From: CAYGEY01 sp964349065
Lineage (GTDB): Bacteria; Patescibacteriota; Gracilibacteria; 1-14-2-50-48-13
DNA: 23,149 bases
Assembly: GCA_964349065.1 (NCBI GenBank)
Contig: CAYGEY010000014.1
Location: 1 to 23,149, forward strand
Direction: 5' to 3'
Shown piece by piece: positions 21,925 to 23,149 of the stretch (its first letter is position 1; the number at the start of each line of letters is the position of its first letter). The translations under genes and the position numbers were made by a program. Below the pieces are notes generated by a model. That model was given only the letters and a program-made list of their open reading frames with translations. It was not told the DNA's origin and searched no databases.

Positions 21925-23046
21925 TTAGAGTACGGAAAGATATAAATCTAATGTTTCCTTGGCCATTTTTTCCCAAGAAAAGTCTTTGAGTCGTTCTTTT
22001 CCGTTCTTTTTTAATTTTTCTTGTAACACAGGGGAACTATATACCGAATATATTTTTCGAGCCATATCCTCGTGGTTGTATGGATCAAAAAATATTGCAT
22101 TATTTTCTCCGCATACTTCGGGAAGGCAGGAGGTATTTGAGGAAACGACCGGAAGGTCAACGGAAAAAGCCTCAAGGGCGGGAAGGCCGAAACCTTCGTA
22201 AAATGACGGAAAGACATAAATTTTGGCTAGGTTAAAGAGAGCAACGAGGTCTTGTTCTGGAACGAGGCCAACGAGTTTAACGTCATTTTCCAGGTGGAGG
22301 TTTTTTATGGTGTCGGGAATCTCGTGGTAAAGAGGATCTTGTTTACCTGTGATAACAAGATCTGCATCCATCTTGTATTGGTCTTTGAGGATTTTGAACG
22401 CATGAATGAGGCCCTCGACATTTTTGTGGCTACGCCAAACACCCGCATATAGAAGGAATGGTTTCGTGAGGTAGTATTTGGTTTTAGTCTTGCTCAGAAT
22501 TGTTTGATCAGTAATTTTATAAAAAGTATCTGAAGCCCCCTCATATATAAGTTCTATTTTCTTTTCCGGAATCTTGAGGAGTTTCATGAGATCTTTTTTT
22601 GTATTTTCTGAGATAGCTATAATTTTTACTGCTTTTTTTGTCACTGCCCAGATGCTGAGGTTATATGCCAGTCTATAGAGAAATGAATTCATCTTTTTTC
22701 CCGGGAAATATGAAAGTGTGAGGTCGTGAATGGTGACAATCTGTTTTCCAAAGTAAAAAAGCGGGCTGTTGAAATGAGTGAAGTGCATAAGATTAAGCCT
22801 TGCTTTCCAAAGCATCCAAAGAAATTTGGTTTGTTCTTTGAGTGAGTAATGACCTGCATTCACTTTGATTTTTTCTACATTGGGCCTTTTTATATCAAAA
22901 CTCTCGAATTCCGGAGAGTTGAGAAAAATGACGTAGGTATTTTTCGGATCATTTTTTGTGATATGTTCAATAAGCTCGTAGTTATATCTGCCGATCCCGG
23001 TGAATTTGGCGCTGTACATGCGGGCGTCGATGCCGATTCGTTTCAT
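21925..23046 (-). CDS. Glycosyltransferase family 4 (GT-B fold)
   Basis: The 373-residue product has the GT-B layout: an N-terminal acceptor domain starting MKRIGIDARMYSAKFTGIGRY, the IHDLT segment, and a C-terminal donor domain with LLYAGVWRSHKN. The GT4 motif follows, FPSFYEGFGLPALEAFSVDLP, holding the E-x7-E pair, then SSNTSCLPEV. Enzymes of this type add mannose, rhamnose or similar sugars from a nucleotide donor in the cytosol. With the flippase and ligase in this window it points to a surface glycan pathway; donor and acceptor are not readable from sequence. A minus-strand promoter lies directly upstream. Confidence 0.93.
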   Translation of the reverse strand: MKRIGIDARMYSAKFTGIGRYNYELIEHITKNDPKNTYVIFLNSPEFESFDIKRPNVEKIKVNAGHYSLKEQTKFLWMLWKARLNLMHFTHFNSPLFYFGKQIVTIHDLTLSYFPGKKMNSFLYRLAYNLSIWAVTKKAVKIIAISENTKKDLMKLLKIPEKKIELIYEGASDTFYKITDQTILSKTKTKYYLTKPFLLYAGVWRSHKNVEGLIHAFKILKDQYKMDADLVITGKQDPLYHEIPDTIKNLHLENDVKLVGLVPEQDLVALFNLAKIYVFPSFYEGFGLPALEAFSVDLPVVSSNTSCLPEVCGENNAIFFDPYNHEDMARKIYSVYSSPVLQEKLKKNGKERLKDFSWEKMAKETLDLYLSVL

Positions 23047-23072
23047 TTGTGTGTAAATTTAGAAGATATATT

Positions 23073-23101
23073 TATTTAATAGGAAAAATATGGTTATTCA
23101 A
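23073..23101 (-). promoter_or_regulatory. Candidate glycosyltransferase promoter
   Basis: On the minus strand TTGAAT (23096-23101), 17 bp, TAAATA (23073-23078). The leader to the ATG at 23046 is about 20 nt. The remaining bases to the window end show no gene. Confidence 0.45.
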
Positions 23102-23149
23102 GGGAACCTGAACTTGTATTTTAGTCGGTGTTACTATATACTTTATTAG

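Overview
The window reads as a low-GC bacterial chromosome segment. It most resembles a member of the Patescibacteria (Candidate Phyla Radiation). This is an inference from three things: a small two-helix VirB2/TrbC-like pilin with a GNEEALKKAKKT linker that I associate with that group, an unusual EF-P loop, and a scarcity of Shine-Dalgarno sites. TGA ends several genes (for example at 6107-6109 and 7663-7665), so the UGA-to-glycine code of Gracilibacteria/Absconditabacteria is not in use. I see no rRNA, tRNA or CRISPR array.

Layout. (1) 1-3763: the 3' part of a membrane-anchored HAMP-PP2C phosphatase (+), convergent with pheT (-). (2) 3867-8453: an AT-rich accessory block. It holds a coiled-coil protein of unknown function, a truncated ruvC copy, a NYN-domain nuclease-like gene, an intact ruvC, and an AbiEi/AbiEii-type toxin-antitoxin pair. 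The first 300 bp of the ruvC region (40 bp upstream plus 260 bp coding) occurs twice, 1347 bp apart, flanking the NYN gene. (3) 8493-16017 (+): tgt, der, an O-antigen-ligase-family membrane protein, efp, a LysM/M23 peptidase behind a long structured leader, and tsaD. (4) 15962-18484 (-): an 840-residue P-type-ATPase-like membrane protein in which every catalytic motif I could locate is missing. (5) 18742-20981 (+): a LexA-type repressor and a polysaccharide flippase. (6) 21132-23046 (-): glycosyltransferase, a small DUF721/DciA-like protein, and a pilin-like membrane protein.

Functional themes are translation and tRNA modification (PheT, Tgt, TsaD, EF-P, Der), the cell envelope (ligase, flippase, glycosyltransferase, M23 peptidase, pilin), DNA repair and SOS (RuvC, LexA), and defence (AbiE).

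The strongest observations are the pseudo-P-type ATPase, the ruvC duplication around a NYN gene, a dispersed roughly 105-bp intergenic repeat with a hairpin showing compensatory base changes, a Tgt lacking two of its four zinc ligands, an EF-P with a non-canonical loop, a 23-bp perfect inverted repeat behind tgt, and a recurrent TTGnnn-16/17-TACART promoter type that sometimes leaves almost no 5' leader.
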